From CAYTSA01 sp964440345 (GTDB lineage: Bacteria > Desulfobacterota > Desulfovibrionia > Desulfovibrionales > Desulfovibrionaceae), in the NCBI GenBank assembly GCA_964440345.1, contig CAYTSA010000009.1:1-64000 (forward strand): DNA of 64,000 nt. The letters run 5' to 3'. The notes below the pieces were generated by a model. That model was given only the letters and a program-made list of their open reading frames with translations, made no database searches and had not been told where the DNA came from. Shown here in pieces: positions 35,801 through 45,154 of the stretch. The position numbers and the translations under genes are program-made. The number at the start of each line of letters is the position of its first letter. Position 1 is the stretch's first letter.

Positions 35801-37434
35801 TCGCAGCCAGCGGCCTCCAGCGCTAGTTGCAGCCGCTGTTCGCTTTTGCGCAGCTCTTCCTCTGCTGCGCGTTGGGCTGTGTTGTCAATGACCACTCCCT
35901 CGTACATGCGGCGCCCGGCGGCGTCAGCTGTAACCCGGGCGTTGAGTATGGACCATACGTATTCGCCGTCTTGCCGGCGCATGAGCAGCTCCATGTCCCT
36001 CACCTGTCCGTGCAGCCCTAACTGCCGGCGTAGCTTGGTGCGGTCCTTTTCTTTTACGATTACCGTCTCGGAGAGCGGGTCTGTCTCGTTCAAGTCTTCT
36101 GGCGAAGCATATCCCAGCATGGAGGCAAAGGCCGGGTTGACCATGGTTGATTGTATTTCTGGCACAGACTGGAACATGCCCTGAGCCGCGTTGTCGTAGA
36201 AGGAGCGGTAGCGCTGTTCCGCTTCCTGCAGTCGTTCAGTACGTTCTTGGATGACGCCGTGCAGCCGGCTGGAGCCAATTTTCCATGATATATAGAGCAC
36301 GGCCACAATGAGCACAAAGGCGGCCCCGGCGTGAACCAGGGTTTCTTGCAGCACGTCAGCTATGGCCTTTTCAACTTCGGGAAACCGGGACCAGAGTAGA
36401 ACGTAGCCCTCTGGTTCGCTGTGCAGCGACGAATTTCCGGCTCGTTCACGCATGGCCAGGGGCAAGCTGGTTACGCCGTACAGTTCTCCATCCAGCCGGG
36501 TCATAACCACGTTGTAGTCCTGGCTGACAACTCCCAACCGTTCAGCTGCGGAAATGCGCTGAAAGCTGCTGTCCAGCTCAATGTCCTTGCGCTCTGGGAA
36601 AAGTAGCGCATGATTCACTTCCGGGTCTTCGGCAAGCTGCATAAGGAACTGATCTGTCATGGATAAAACCAGCCATACGGAGCCGCGGAGCGTGATTTTT
36701 TGCGCCTGTATGCGGACCTGGGGAGCCATATGTTCCTGAGCAAACGAAGAACTGACCAGCAAGGCGAAATCGCTGCGTATGCCGGGCGCTTGCCAGGACC
36801 GCAAATAAGCGAACACCTCATCCAGCTCCCCGGAGACTTCAATAGCTCCCACAGGGCTGGGCTGCTGGAAGGGGCTTTCGTGATGAGGAAAAACCGGAGC
36901 GGCTCCGCGTAAGCCGAAAAACGTTTTTCCAGCCTCCAGACCCCAGGACAGCTCCCCCTTCTCGATGGCTCTGCGGGCTACACGGTGCAAGTTTGGGCTG
37001 GCGTCGCCGTACATATCCGGCTCCGTCATGCGGTACAGCGTGCGGACGTAGGGGCCCATGTAGGCGTTCAGCTTGTCGGCGTAGGCGTCTGGGGTGCGCC
37101 ATTGCCACAGCGTATCCAGATAGCCGGCCAGCTCTTCGCGAAAGGGGGCCATGTCCTGTCCGGCGTCTGCTGCGTGATACGCCCGGGTCAAGGCGCTTTG
37201 AACAGACGGCCGTTCCGCCAACGACGCCGCTATGCGGCTCATGTTCGCTGCGGCCATGTCCATGGCGATAAACGTGGACGCCACCGCGCCGGCTGCAGCG
37301 CCCAGCATAATCTGCTCAGTACGGTGCTCATAAAAAATGTAATAGCGATGCACCGCTCCGCCTGCGGTAATAACCGCTATAAGCACACAGGTGGCCAGAA
37401 ACCACCGCAAAGGTATTCTTGATGCGGCTGGCAT
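32887..37434 (-). CDS. Large membrane hybrid histidine kinase (sensor-PAS-HisKA-HATPase-receivers-Hpt)
   Basis: A 1515-residue protein. Two transmembrane helices (about 10-30 and 365-385) flank a periplasmic sensor of about 330 residues. Three PAS/PAC units follow (about 410-785), HisKA with MSHEIRTPMNAI, HATPase with NLVGNAMKF and GTGLGLAICKKLA, a pseudo-receiver in which the acceptor position reads LILEW, a canonical receiver (ILTDLQMPEMDG), and an Hpt domain (AHTLKGVAANLG) near 1400. This is a complete phosphorelay in one chain. It is coupled by ATGA to the receiver-phosphatase gene, the likely partner. The signal is unknown. Confidence 0.92.
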   Translation of the reverse strand: MPAASRIPLRWFLATCVLIAVITAGGAVHRYYIFYEHRTEQIMLGAAAGAVASTFIAMDMAAANMSRIAASLAERPSVQSALTRAYHAADAGQDMAPFREELAGYLDTLWQWRTPDAYADKLNAYMGPYVRTLYRMTEPDMYGDASPNLHRVARRAIEKGELSWGLEAGKTFFGLRGAAPVFPHHESPFQQPSPVGAIEVSGELDEVFAYLRSWQAPGIRSDFALLVSSSFAQEHMAPQVRIQAQKITLRGSVWLVLSMTDQFLMQLAEDPEVNHALLFPERKDIELDSSFQRISAAERLGVVSQDYNVVMTRLDGELYGVTSLPLAMRERAGNSSLHSEPEGYVLLWSRFPEVEKAIADVLQETLVHAGAAFVLIVAVLYISWKIGSSRLHGVIQERTERLQEAEQRYRSFYDNAAQGMFQSVPEIQSTMVNPAFASMLGYASPEDLNETDPLSETVIVKEKDRTKLRRQLGLHGQVRDMELLMRRQDGEYVWSILNARVTADAAGRRMYEGVVIDNTAQRAAEEELRKSEQRLQLALEAAGCDLWELDAATGQYTILPDRLFRRLGYTPDQLPRNLNEEAALIHPNDLGDSVEALKRYLRGEQPIYSSEFRVRTRYGAWVWLAATGKITQRDADGSPLTLIGLTMDIMERKLTEEELSKSEEKFRRIIETAGEGFWLMDAQQHITEANPATEKLLGYARNEFLGRTPSDFATQKTREKIRESLDAATDGRILMEGQFLNKDGKPVDVLVHGSQLLDHKERFLGYMAFLTDITERKQYERELKKAREAADSANQAKSDFLARMSHEIRTPMNAIIGMSHLALKTHLTPKQKDYLDKIQSASQTLLEIINDILDFSKIEAGRLDIEHQTFYLDETLDNVASLFAVKAAEKKLELAVSATPDTPRLLVGDALRLGQILVNLVGNAMKFTDCGEVVVRVEPVSSTSQTITLRFTVRDSGIGISREQSEKLFQSFSQADGSITRKYGGTGLGLAICKKLARLMGGDIGVDSEPGQGAEFAFTAQFGLPDPSEAAAMPDPLPDLSGVRIFAQTTNSAVGLAVSDQLQAAGAEILPTLLQETAPDLLILEWPAARASAISLGAPIILAAPYGREEAAASSPQGASAAAVLTKPLSPTTLVRAAARALGREAPETRRSTPHNGELGQGARILLVEDNAINRQVAAELLEGAGYIVDTAVNGRKAVDLVAAQYSDKGPVYDAILTDLQMPEMDGFETARAVRSLAQETGDQRLARLPIIAMTAHALSDDRERCLAAGMNDHVTKPIEPDKLFGALSQWVGPAAGGAPSHGETPDFPELDGFDTAAGLRRVRNNATLYRTLLQNFHQDYSTEAERMQAMLQSGDRQAAQAGAHTLKGVAANLGAKDLSRAAAELDQCLRSGDGDLQQTMNAVDQELRRAMASLELLSTEEAATDQTNPELISEIPHTPDLEQLRELCAELKPLLTARRPAKCGPVLQNMRAAAWPAQAQPLLAALAAAVDNYDFKKGLKALHELQEIVKETST

Positions 37435-37560
37435 GGCGGCAGACTACTCGCAGTGGAAAGGAAAGGGAAGCGGCTGAAGTTGCCGCTGTGTGAAATGTAG
37501 ACGGTTTTTCAAAGACATGCGCCCCAGGAAAGGCTGGCAAAAGAGCTGAAGGATAAGAGG

Positions 37561-37634
37561 GCATTTTCACGTTGAGACAATACTTGCTCCTGAAAGAATG
37601 TGCGATTTTTTCAGGAAAATGCACGAAAGCATTT
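37561..37634. repeat. AT-rich palindromic repeat (family R2), copy 2
   Basis: Begins GCATTTTCACGTTGAGACAA, matching copy 1 closely at its left end, then diverges but retains a TCAGGAAAA block and a terminal GCATTTT. It lies in the 281-base gap upstream of the hybrid kinase gene and might affect that transcript's leader. Confidence 0.6.
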
Positions 37635-37715
37635 TGGGCCATAGACAGACCCTAGCGCATATTCACTGTTACAAATCCCTTGTACAAATAATCCTTCAGC
37701 TCCTGTACGTAACGC

Positions 37716-38066
37716 CTACAATGGAATGCGCTGCAGCGCGCTCCTGGACAAGGCCGCCGGCGTTTCGCCGGTCATCGAGTCGAGTGACTTGCGAAGCATC
37801 TGCATGTACGCCTTGTGAATAGAATTGTACAAGGCGCAGCTTTCCTCGTACTTGATGCTGGAAAGCAGCCAGTGCGCTTCGCTGATGTGGAAATACAGTT
37901 GAAACTTTTCGCATCCACCTGCTTCCATGCGTTCAATCTTCCGCATCTTGTCTATGAACTCCTTTTCCTTTGCAGTAAGCTGAGAGCCCTTTCTGGCAAG
38001 TTCTTCTTGGCAAGAAAAAAGTGTATAGATGGACGGGTCCTGCGTGTCTAAGATTCTGTTTTGCAT
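37716..38066 (-). CDS. Hypothetical helical protein
   Basis: About 116 residues, unrecognised. It is predicted to be mostly helical (LARKGSQLTAKEKEFIDKMRKIERME, EAHWLLSSIKYEESCALYNSIHKAYMQMLRKSLDSMTG) and lacks a signal peptide or membrane segment. ATG 38066 is supported by AAGGAGG nine bases upstream. Upstream lie four TGTAC pentamers. It may be a regulatory or stress-related protein, but nothing in the sequence shows this. Confidence 0.65.
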   Translation of the reverse strand: MQNRILDTQDPSIYTLFSCQEELARKGSQLTAKEKEFIDKMRKIERMEAGGCEKFQLYFHISEAHWLLSSIKYEESCALYNSIHKAYMQMLRKSLDSMTGETPAALSRSALQRIPL

Positions 38067-38095
38067 GACTTTTGCCTCCTTGGCAATGCTTGTTT

Positions 38096-38144
38096 TGTAC
38101 AAAATCTGTACGAAATATGTAATTTGTACGTGATTAACATGTAC
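38096..38144. promoter_or_regulatory. Cluster of four TGTAC motifs upstream of the small helical gene
   Basis: TGTAC begins at 38096, 38107, 38125 and 38140 in a 49-base AT-rich stretch just ahead of the gene at 38066. The pairs at 11-base and 15-18-base spacing could be operator half-sites on one DNA face. No known regulator is assigned. Confidence 0.4.
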
Positions 38145-38237
38145 GCTTGACAAGCAGTCATGGCAAGCGAAAAAATGAACAAAAATGAAAAAGTAAATGT
38201 ACTACAACTGCCCGCAATGTAAACAAAAATGAAGGTT

Positions 38238-38278
38238 GCAATAAAAAACCCTTGCCGCAATTCAAAGCAGCAAGGGTG
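38238..38278 (-). terminator. Intrinsic terminator of the 70-residue gene
   Basis: Read on the minus strand, ACCCTTGC and GCAAGGGT form an eight-base-pair stem around a loop of about 19 bases, followed by TTTTTTATT. Confidence 0.75.
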
Positions 38279-38305
38279 CATAAAAGGGGTGGAAAGCTGA
38301 GAGAA

Positions 38306-38518
38306 TTATGCTTTGTACGAAACGAGCCGTCCGGTTTCATCAAGCATGGGGTTCACATTCACTTGCGCCGGCAGCACGTCCGGGGCGATGGACTGCTGGT
38401 TGGCGACATTGCTTACGAATTCTCGGTAACTTTGCGAGGCTAAGCTATTGCTGGAGGAAGAGAGGGCGCTGGACATTCGCCAGAATTCGATCTGGCCTTC
38501 AACGACTTTCAGTGACAT
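38306..38518 (-). CDS. Small protein of unknown function
   Basis: Seventy residues (MSLKVVEGQIEFWRMSSALSS at the start, ending MLDETGRLVSYKA), Ser/Gln/Asn-rich in the middle with no membrane segment. AAGGAG lies six bases before ATG 38518 and a good terminator follows the stop, so a separate short transcript is likely. The family is not recognised. Confidence 0.65.
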   Translation of the reverse strand: MSLKVVEGQIEFWRMSSALSSSSNSLASQSYREFVSNVANQQSIAPDVLPAQVNVNPMLDETGRLVSYKA

Positions 38519-38693
38519 GGCGGGTCTCCTTGCAGTAAGCATCACGCAGCACGACACTCTGTCCGTGAGTGTGCGCAACGCCATACAAGCTGCGCCGTCC
38601 CTGGCGCTGAGCTGTCATTATCCAAGCTGGCGGAGAGAATCTATGCAGTATGCGTACAGCTCTTTTCAGAAAAAAGCAAACATTTATTTTGGG

Positions 38694-39890
38694 TCACCCC
38701 AGCTGCCCAATGGCCCAGCGCATGAGCTGGTCGCCTTGTTTTAGCTTGAGTTTTTGGCTGTTGGCCGCCGCCTCTGTAAAGGCGGAAACGCCTGAGCCGG
38801 CAGGGCAGCCCGGCCAAGACAGCAAAAACGGCACTGCGTCGTGCGTGTGGGTGCGTACTTGTAGAGGCGTGTAATGGTCGCAGGCGACGAGAAACGCAGC
38901 GTTGGGCATTGCTTTTATCAGGGGCCCCATGATTCGGGCGTCAAACCGCTCGATGGCCTCCACTTTCTCGTGGGGGTCGCCGCCGTGGCCGCATTCGTCC
39001 GGGGCCTCCACGTGCATAAAGACGAAGTCCCCTTGCAGCAGAAACTCAAACGCAGCCCGGACTTTGCCTTCATAGTTGGTGTCCAGCAGGCCGGTGGCGC
39101 CTGGCACGTTAATGACCTCCATGGAGGCGGCCCGGCCCAAGCCTTTCACCAAGTCTACGGCGGAGATGACTGCGCCGTGGCGGCCAAAGGTTTCAGCAAA
39201 GGAAGGCAGGGTAAGCCTTTTGCCTTGGCCCCAGGGCCAGACTGCATTGGCCTTGCTGGCGTTCTCCGGGGTCTGCAGCTGGTCTGCTGCGCGGCAGACA
39301 AGGTCGTAGAGCCGTCTGCTTGTGTTGTAGGCTTCAATGTCCTTGGCAATTGATCTGTCGGTAATGTCGTGCGGCGGCCGGATGGCCATGGTTGCTTCGG
39401 GCGCGTTGGCGCCGCCTTTTTGCACCAGCAGGTGCCGGTACTGTACGCCAGGCTGCATGGTGAAGACGTCGCCGTCCAGAAATTGTTTCAGGTTGGCTAC
39501 CAGCGCTGCAGCTGTGTGAGTGTCTATGTGGCCGGCGGAGTAGTCGAGCATGGTTCCGTTCTTGGAAAAATCGCTCACCGTCACCAGATTCATGCGCCAG
39601 ACCAAGTCGTCCTCGGCCAAGTCCAGTCCTTGGGCTGCCGCCTCAATAGGTCCACGGCCAGTGTGAAATGTGGCCGGGTCAAAGCCCATCAAGGCCATAT
39701 TGGCCACGTCAGAGCCAGGGGGCATGTCCTTGGGCACGGTCTGGCAGGTTCCCACCCGGCCCTTGGCCGCCAGGGCGTCCATGTGCGGGGTGTGGGCGGC
39801 CTCCAGAGGGGTGCGGCCGTCCAGGTCGTCGATGGGCCAGTCGCCCATGCCGTCTGCAATGCAGAAAAGGAGTTTTGTCGGGCTGGTCAT
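38694..39890 (-). CDS. apgM: Cofactor-independent phosphoglycerate mutase, archaeal type
   Basis: A 398-residue cytoplasmic enzyme interconverting 3- and 2-phosphoglycerate in glycolysis/gluconeogenesis. The alkaline-phosphatase-superfamily core is visible: CIADGMGDWPIDDLDGRTPLEAAHTPHMD near the N-terminus and HVEAPDECGHGGDPHEKVEAIERFD near 290, with metal-binding Asp and His residues. The start is ATG 39890. It is followed (upstream on the strand) by the homoserine dehydrogenase gene 99 bases away and may be co-transcribed with it. Confidence 0.93.
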   Translation of the reverse strand: MTSPTKLLFCIADGMGDWPIDDLDGRTPLEAAHTPHMDALAAKGRVGTCQTVPKDMPPGSDVANMALMGFDPATFHTGRGPIEAAAQGLDLAEDDLVWRMNLVTVSDFSKNGTMLDYSAGHIDTHTAAALVANLKQFLDGDVFTMQPGVQYRHLLVQKGGANAPEATMAIRPPHDITDRSIAKDIEAYNTSRRLYDLVCRAADQLQTPENASKANAVWPWGQGKRLTLPSFAETFGRHGAVISAVDLVKGLGRAASMEVINVPGATGLLDTNYEGKVRAAFEFLLQGDFVFMHVEAPDECGHGGDPHEKVEAIERFDARIMGPLIKAMPNAAFLVACDHYTPLQVRTHTHDAVPFLLSWPGCPAGSGVSAFTEAAANSQKLKLKQGDQLMRWAIGQLG

Positions 39891-39989
39891 GGCTGTATCC
39901 TAATTCTAAAAATGCAAGTAATTTCGGGATGTCCCCTCGCTTCGCTTCGGCGAATTGCCAGGTGTGCAGCATTCATTTGATGGCCATGC

Positions 39990-41279
39990 TTACATTATCC
40001 TGTAGTGCATGGTCCGGGCCAGGGTCATGCCGCCGGCGTCGATGTCCTTCATGGCTGCGTGTATAGCCCGGGCGGTACATCGGTGCGTCAGAAAGACGAT
40101 GGGCACGCCCTGGCCTTCATCTTCGCCCTGCTGGATGACCTGGGCCAGGCTGATTTCGTACTTGGCCAGAATGCCGCTGACAAAGTGCATGACGCCTGGC
40201 TTGTCCGGCACGGTGATGCGCAGGTAATGCTTGGTCACGGCGTCGTCCAGGTCCAGCAATTCTGCTGGGGGCTGGTCCTTTTCGGCAAAGCCTGTGTTGC
40301 GCGCGGTACGGTGGGTGGCGGCCATGGCCACGTCCGCCAGCACGGCGCTGGCCGTGGGCAGACCGCCGGCGCCGTAGCCGTACAGGGTGACCGGCCCGGC
40401 GTTGCCCTCATAGCGCACAGCGTTGTACGGCCCGTTCACAGAGGCCAGCAAATACGATTGCGGCGCCAGGGCCGGGAATACGCCGGCTTCCACCTTGCCC
40501 TCGTGCAGGCGGGCGTGGGCCAACAGCTTGATGACGTAGCCGAATTCCTTGGCAAATGCGATGTCCACTGGCGTGACTACGTCTATGCCGGTGCGGCGCA
40601 GCTGGTCAAAGGGGTAGCGCACGCCGAATGCCAGCCGGATGAGCAGGGCCAGCTTGTGGCCAGCGTCGCCGCCGTTTACGTCCAGGCTGGGATCAGCCTC
40701 GGCGTAGCCTTGGTCCTGGGCCAGCTTTAAGGCTGTGGCAAAGTCCATGGGCTCGCGGCTGTCGTCGGACATCTGGGTAAGGATAAAATTGCTTGTGCCG
40801 TTGAGAATACCCACGATGGCGTGCGCCTTGTTGGCGGCCAAACTCTCGCGGATGGTGGTGACAATGGGTATGCCTCCAGCCACCGCGGCCTCGTAGCCCA
40901 GGTGTAGCTTTTTGTCCGCAGCCAGCTGGAAGAGGTCGTCGCCGTCTTCAGCCAGTAAAGCCTTGTTGGCGGTGATCACGTCTTTGCCGGCTTCCAGGGC
41001 GTCACGGATAAGCGTCTTGGCGGCGTCCATGCCGCCCATGAGTTCCAGCACAGCGTCGATTTCCGGGTCAGTGACCAGGTCCTGCAGGTTGGTGGAAAAC
41101 ACTGCGCCCGCGGCTTCTATCAGTTCTTTCTTGTCCGGCGAGCGCTTGACCACTGTCTTGATGCGGATGCGTTTTCCTGTGCGGCGTTGTATCCAGTCGC
41201 GGTTTTCAGCCAACAACTCCAAAACGCCCTGGCCCACAGAGCCGCAGCCGGCCATGCCCAGTGTAAATATTTTACCCAC
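39990..41279 (-). CDS. hom: Homoserine dehydrogenase
   Basis: A 429-residue NAD(P)H-dependent enzyme reducing aspartate semialdehyde to homoserine for threonine and methionine. N-terminal Rossmann fold ([13 protein letters not shown]), catalytic core with [11 protein letters not shown] and [23 protein letters not shown], and a C-terminal ACT domain (about 350-425; [25 protein letters not shown]) that usually mediates threonine feedback inhibition. Its start overlaps the aminotransferase stop by eight bases. Confidence 0.96.
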   Translation of the reverse strand: MGKIFTLGMAGCGSVGQGVLELLAENRDWIQRRTGKRIRIKTVVKRSPDKKELIEAAGAVFSTNLQDLVTDPEIDAVLELMGGMDAAKTLIRDALEAGKDVITANKALLAEDGDDLFQLAADKKLHLGYEAAVAGGIPIVTTIRESLAANKAHAIVGILNGTSNFILTQMSDDSREPMDFATALKLAQDQGYAEADPSLDVNGGDAGHKLALLIRLAFGVRYPFDQLRRTGIDVVTPVDIAFAKEFGYVIKLLAHARLHEGKVEAGVFPALAPQSYLLASVNGPYNAVRYEGNAGPVTLYGYGAGGLPTASAVLADVAMAATHRTARNTGFAEKDQPPAELLDLDDAVTKHYLRITVPDKPGVMHFVSGILAKYEISLAQVIQQGEDEGQGVPIVFLTHRCTARAIHAAMKDIDAGGMTLARTMHYRIM

Positions 41280-42462
41280 ACACGCCTCCGGAAATAACTT
41301 TTTTGACGCCCCGCACGGCCTGGGCTATGCGGTGTGGGTTCTCTATGAGCGCGAAGCGCACGTGATCGTCGCCGTAGTGGCCGAAACCCAGCCCGGGGGA
41401 GACCGCCACGTGGCCTTCCTGCAGCAGCAATTTGGAAAACTCCACCGAGCCCATGCTGCGGAAGGGCTCGGGAATCTTGGCCCACACGAACATGGTGGCC
41501 TTGGGCGGTTCTATTTCCCAGCCGATGCGGTTCAGGCCGTCGCACAGAGCGTCGCGCCGGGCCTGGTAAGTTTGGGCCATTTCGGCCAGGCAGTCCTGGG
41601 GGCCGTTTAAAGCCACTATGGCCGCGATCTGTATGGGCTGGAATATGCCGTAGTCCAGATAGCTCTTGATGCGGGTCAGCGCGTGCACCATTTCCCGGTT
41701 GCCGCAGCAGAAGCCCACGCGCCAGCCGGCCATGGAGTAGCTCTTGGTCATGGAGAAGAATTCCACGCCCACGTCCTTGGCGCCCTGGGCCTGCAGAAAG
41801 CTGGGCGGCTTGTAGCCGTCAAAAGCCAGGTCGGCGTAGGCCAGGTCGTGGATGACGAACATGTTGTATTCCTTGGCGAAATCCACGACTTTCTGGTGAA
41901 ACTCCAGGTCCACGCACACTGTGGTGGGGTTATGCGGGTAGCAGGTGATGAGCAGCTTGGGCTGCGGCCAGGTCTGCTTGGCGGCGTGCTCCAGGTCCTC
42001 AAAGAAGTTTCTGTCAGCAGAAATGGGAATGCGCCGCACGTCCGCCCCGGCTATGATGGAGGCAAAGGGGTGGATGGGATAGGCTGGGTCCGGGGCAAAG
42101 ACCACGTCGCCCGGCTGGAGCATGACCAGGGCCAGGTGGGACAAGCCTTCCTTGGCCCCCATGGTCACTATGGCCTCGGTCTCCGGGTCCAGGGAGACGT
42201 CGTAGCGCCGGCGGTACCAGTCGCAGATGGCCTTGCGCAGGTTTGGTATGCCCTTAGAGGCGGAGTAGCGGTGGTTCACCGGCTTGTTCGCGGCTTCGCA
42301 CAGCTTGTCTACTATATGTTGCGGCGTGGGCAGGTCGGGGTTGCCCATGCCCAGGTCCACGATGTCGATATCCTGCCGGCGCAGCTTCATCTTCAGGTCG
42401 TTGACGACAGCGAAGACGTAGGGCGGCAACCGGCGCAAGCGGGTAAACTGTTCTTCACTCAT
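41272..42462 (-). CDS. Class I/II aminotransferase (AlaC-like)
   Basis: A 396-residue pyridoxal-phosphate enzyme. Substrate-binding [24 protein letters not shown] region with CYPHNP, and the PLP lysine in [15 protein letters not shown]. The sequence is closest by motif to AlaC/AlaT-type alanine or aspartate transaminases; in many delta-proteobacteria it pairs with homoserine dehydrogenase as here, so it may supply aspartate-family amino acids. The substrate cannot be fixed from motifs. Confidence 0.9.
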   Translation of the reverse strand: MSEEQFTRLRRLPPYVFAVVNDLKMKLRRQDIDIVDLGMGNPDLPTPQHIVDKLCEAANKPVNHRYSASKGIPNLRKAICDWYRRRYDVSLDPETEAIVTMGAKEGLSHLALVMLQPGDVVFAPDPAYPIHPFASIIAGADVRRIPISADRNFFEDLEHAAKQTWPQPKLLITCYPHNPTTVCVDLEFHQKVVDFAKEYNMFVIHDLAYADLAFDGYKPPSFLQAQGAKDVGVEFFSMTKSYSMAGWRVGFCCGNREMVHALTRIKSYLDYGIFQPIQIAAIVALNGPQDCLAEMAQTYQARRDALCDGLNRIGWEIEPPKATMFVWAKIPEPFRSMGSVEFSKLLLQEGHVAVSPGLGFGHYGDDHVRFALIENPHRIAQAVRGVKKVISGGVCG

Positions 42463-42678
42463 GGCGGCTATTCTCCTTTTTCACGAAACTTTTACGGCGA
42501 GAGGGACCAAAATGTCAAAGGACAAGGTGAGGCGCGGACAAGGTGAGGCATGACGTTGCTTGAGAAGCAACACATTGCCGTAGACGCAGCCGAGGGCCAA
42601 AAGGAACTTTGGATGTAAGGCGCGATACGTCCTGCATCCAGCTGGACAATCCCGTCTAGCGCATCACTCCAGGTTATG

Positions 42679-43503
42679 TCAGGCCCGCAGCACGGCCAGA
42701 ATTTCCTTTTCCATGGCGGCAAAGGCGTTGACCGCCTGCTCCACGCGGCCTTCCTTGGCGGCTGTTTCCAGCTCCAGGGCGTAGGCGGCGGCGCGCATGG
42801 CGCCGATGGTCCGGAACAGGCTTTTCAACTGGTGGGCGTAGCGGCCTACTTGGTGTAAGCAGGCTTTGTCCTGGCAGTCGTTGCCCTGGCGTTCGATTGC
42901 CAGGCAGTCATTGATAGCCTGCAGCTTTTCCGGGCATTCCATCAGGGTCATGGTCCATATTTCCGTATAGATAGTTTCGTCTCCTCCCATGCGTTCCAAC
43001 GCTTGCTGGCGTTGCATGCGGGGAGGGGGCGCAGCGTTTTGTGCAGTCTTGGAAGCCGGATCAACCACGGAAAGCGGCTTTCCAGGTGCGTGCGCCTCTG
43101 GTTGGAACAGCAATAAAATAGTGGCCAATTCATTGATATTGCATGGTTTTGCAAGAAATCCGTCCATGCCGGCGTCCAGGCAAAGCTGGCGGGCGTCTGT
43201 CAGCCTAATCCCTGTAAGGGCGACGATGGGGACGGCGGCGGCGCGGGGGCCGGCTTCTCCGGCGCGGATGCGGCGCGTTGTTTCCAGGCCGTCCAGCCCA
43301 GCCATTTCGATGTCCATGAGGACCAGATCGTACTGTTTGCCAGAGAGTGTTTGCAGAGCGTCAAATCCGTCGCCGGCCATGCCCACATCGTTGCAGCCAA
43401 GCTCAAGTAGCAGGCGTTTTGCGATATAGCGGTGGGGCTCCTGGTCGTCCACAATCAACACAGCAAGCCCGGCGCCAGGCGAAGGAGAGCCGCGGGGATT
43501 CAT
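42679..43503 (-). CDS. Receiver-Hpt phosphorelay protein
   Basis: A 274-residue protein. Receiver about 12-135 with acceptor in LVLMDIEMAGLDG and lysine in FLAKPC, then an Hpt domain about 180-270 with the histidine in YAHQLKSLFRTIG. It has no output domain and so acts as a phosphate shuttle. ATG 43503 overlaps the NtrC-type gene stop, so it probably feeds or drains that regulator. Confidence 0.9.
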   Translation of the reverse strand: MNPRGSPSPGAGLAVLIVDDQEPHRYIAKRLLLELGCNDVGMAGDGFDALQTLSGKQYDLVLMDIEMAGLDGLETTRRIRAGEAGPRAAAVPIVALTGIRLTDARQLCLDAGMDGFLAKPCNINELATILLLFQPEAHAPGKPLSVVDPASKTAQNAAPPPRMQRQQALERMGGDETIYTEIWTMTLMECPEKLQAINDCLAIERQGNDCQDKACLHQVGRYAHQLKSLFRTIGAMRAAAYALELETAAKEGRVEQAVNAFAAMEKEILAVLRA

Positions 43504-44936
43504 TTCATGCCTTTGTCGTGTTTGTCCAGCAACTGGTAAAGGCGGGACCGCGAGATATCTGCAATGGCGCAGGCTTTTTTGACGTTTTTGCCTGAAACCG
43601 CAAGCAGCCGGTCCAGGTAGTCCGCTTCGAGCAACGCGTAAGCGTTGTCGCGGTATTCTTTTAATGTGGGCAAAGCTGCGTCGTCCGGCTTTGACAACGT
43701 TTCTGAAGCTGCGTCATGGCCAGAAAGAGGCTGGATATCGGCCTCGTCGGCAGAAGCGCCCCTGGTGCGCCGAAAAAAAACAGCTTTCAGGTCCAGCGGC
43801 AAGTGGTGCGGATAAAGAATAGGCTCGACGTCTGCGTTGGCAATGGCGGAGTGGATGACGTTATTGAGTTCCCGGACATTGCCGGGCCAGTGGTACATTT
43901 CCAGAGCGTCCAGAAAATCCATGGACACGCCTTTAGGATTCATGGCGTTTTCCAGACAGATGGCGTCCACAAAGTGTCGAGTCAGCAACCGCACGTCACT
44001 TATACGTTCTCGCAGCGCAGGTATGTGCAAGTGGAAGGTGGCCAGCCGGTAGTATAAGTCGTTGCGAAATTCGCCATGTTCCGCCATTGTTTCTATATTC
44101 CGGTTGGTTGCGGCCACAAAGCGGCAGTCGCTACGGCTTTCTGTGGCGGCTCCCAGGGGGCGATAGCTTTTTTCCTGGATGACGCGCAGAAGCGGCCGCT
44201 GCAGTGAAAAGTCAAGGTCGCCGATTTCGTCTAAAAAAAGCGTCCCGCCGTCGGCAAGGCCTATCAACCCCTCTCTTTTTCCTCTGGCGTCGGTAAAGGC
44301 GCCTTTTTCGTGTCCAAAAAGAATGGACTCAGCCAACGTTTCAGGTACATTAGTACAATCCACGACGACAAAGTTATGTTCCGCCCGGGAACTGTTGTCG
44401 TGTACAGCCCGGGCAAAGAGTTCTTTGCCCACGCCGGTTTCGCCGGTAATGAGCACCGAACCGTTGCTGCGGGCGGCCAGAGCGAGTTGATTGAGGCATT
44501 CATTCAGTTTCGGGTCAGCGCCAACTATGGCCTCCCTGTTAAGGATAGTGCGCTGCCGCGCTTGCCGTGAATTTTCCCTGAACTGCAGCACGCGGCCCAC
44601 AACGAGACGCAACGTATTGTAGTCGAGTGGTTTTTCCAAATAATACCAGGCGCCGTTGCGAATGGCCAGTTCCGCCCCGTCCGGATCGTTGTTGCCGGTG
44701 ATGATGATGACTTCCGGCCCGGAATGAGAAAGCTTGAAGGCTTCGATGCCTTCCAGGCCGCTGCTGTCTGGCAGGTTCACATCCAGAAGAACAACAGAGT
44801 AGTCACCCTTGGCGCAACGCTGCAAGCCTTCAGCAAGAGAACTGGCGGCTTCAGAGCTATGGCCGAGCTTGTCGAGGTACATTTCCAACTGGCGGGTGAA
44901 GATAGGATCATCATCCACAATGAGAAAATGAGCCAC
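43500..44936 (-). CDS. NtrC-family sigma-54-dependent response regulator
   Basis: A 478-residue protein. Receiver 1-120 (acceptor in VVLLDVNLPDSSG), AAA+ domain about 145-380 with Walker A GETGVGKE, the sigma-54 contact loop GAFTDA, Walker B GGTLFLDEIG, and a Fis-type helix-turn-helix at the C-terminus (NVKKACAIADISRSRLYQLLDKH). It activates RNA polymerase with sigma-54. A sigma-54-like promoter lies about 220 bases from its start, ahead of the divergent PilZ gene, its likely target. Confidence 0.95.
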   Translation of the reverse strand: MAHFLIVDDDPIFTRQLEMYLDKLGHSSEAASSLAEGLQRCAKGDYSVVLLDVNLPDSSGLEGIEAFKLSHSGPEVIIITGNNDPDGAELAIRNGAWYYLEKPLDYNTLRLVVGRVLQFRENSRQARQRTILNREAIVGADPKLNECLNQLALAARSNGSVLITGETGVGKELFARAVHDNSSRAEHNFVVVDCTNVPETLAESILFGHEKGAFTDARGKREGLIGLADGGTLFLDEIGDLDFSLQRPLLRVIQEKSYRPLGAATESRSDCRFVAATNRNIETMAEHGEFRNDLYYRLATFHLHIPALRERISDVRLLTRHFVDAICLENAMNPKGVSMDFLDALEMYHWPGNVRELNNVIHSAIANADVEPILYPHHLPLDLKAVFFRRTRGASADEADIQPLSGHDAASETLSKPDDAALPTLKEYRDNAYALLEADYLDRLLAVSGKNVKKACAIADISRSRLYQLLDKHDKGMK

Positions 44937-45154
44937 AGGGCTACGCTCCTTTACACGTTTGTCTGTCTAAATAGTGTGGACAGCGAGCAAGTGTTTCACC
45001 ACTTCAGTCAGTCGCGAAGTGCTGTCTGTATACATTTACAGTACGAGGGTGTCCAATGGAATTAGAATATTCTCGGGAATTATCATTTGTCGCCATTTGT
45101 GATTATTGTGATATATGTTTTATTTTAATTGGTTAGAAATCAATTATACATTTT

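Noticed and set aside
38140..38181. Promoter for the orphan gene at 38066 (TTGCCA with TACATG)
   Set aside because: The -10 fit is poor and the placement ambiguous among several candidates.
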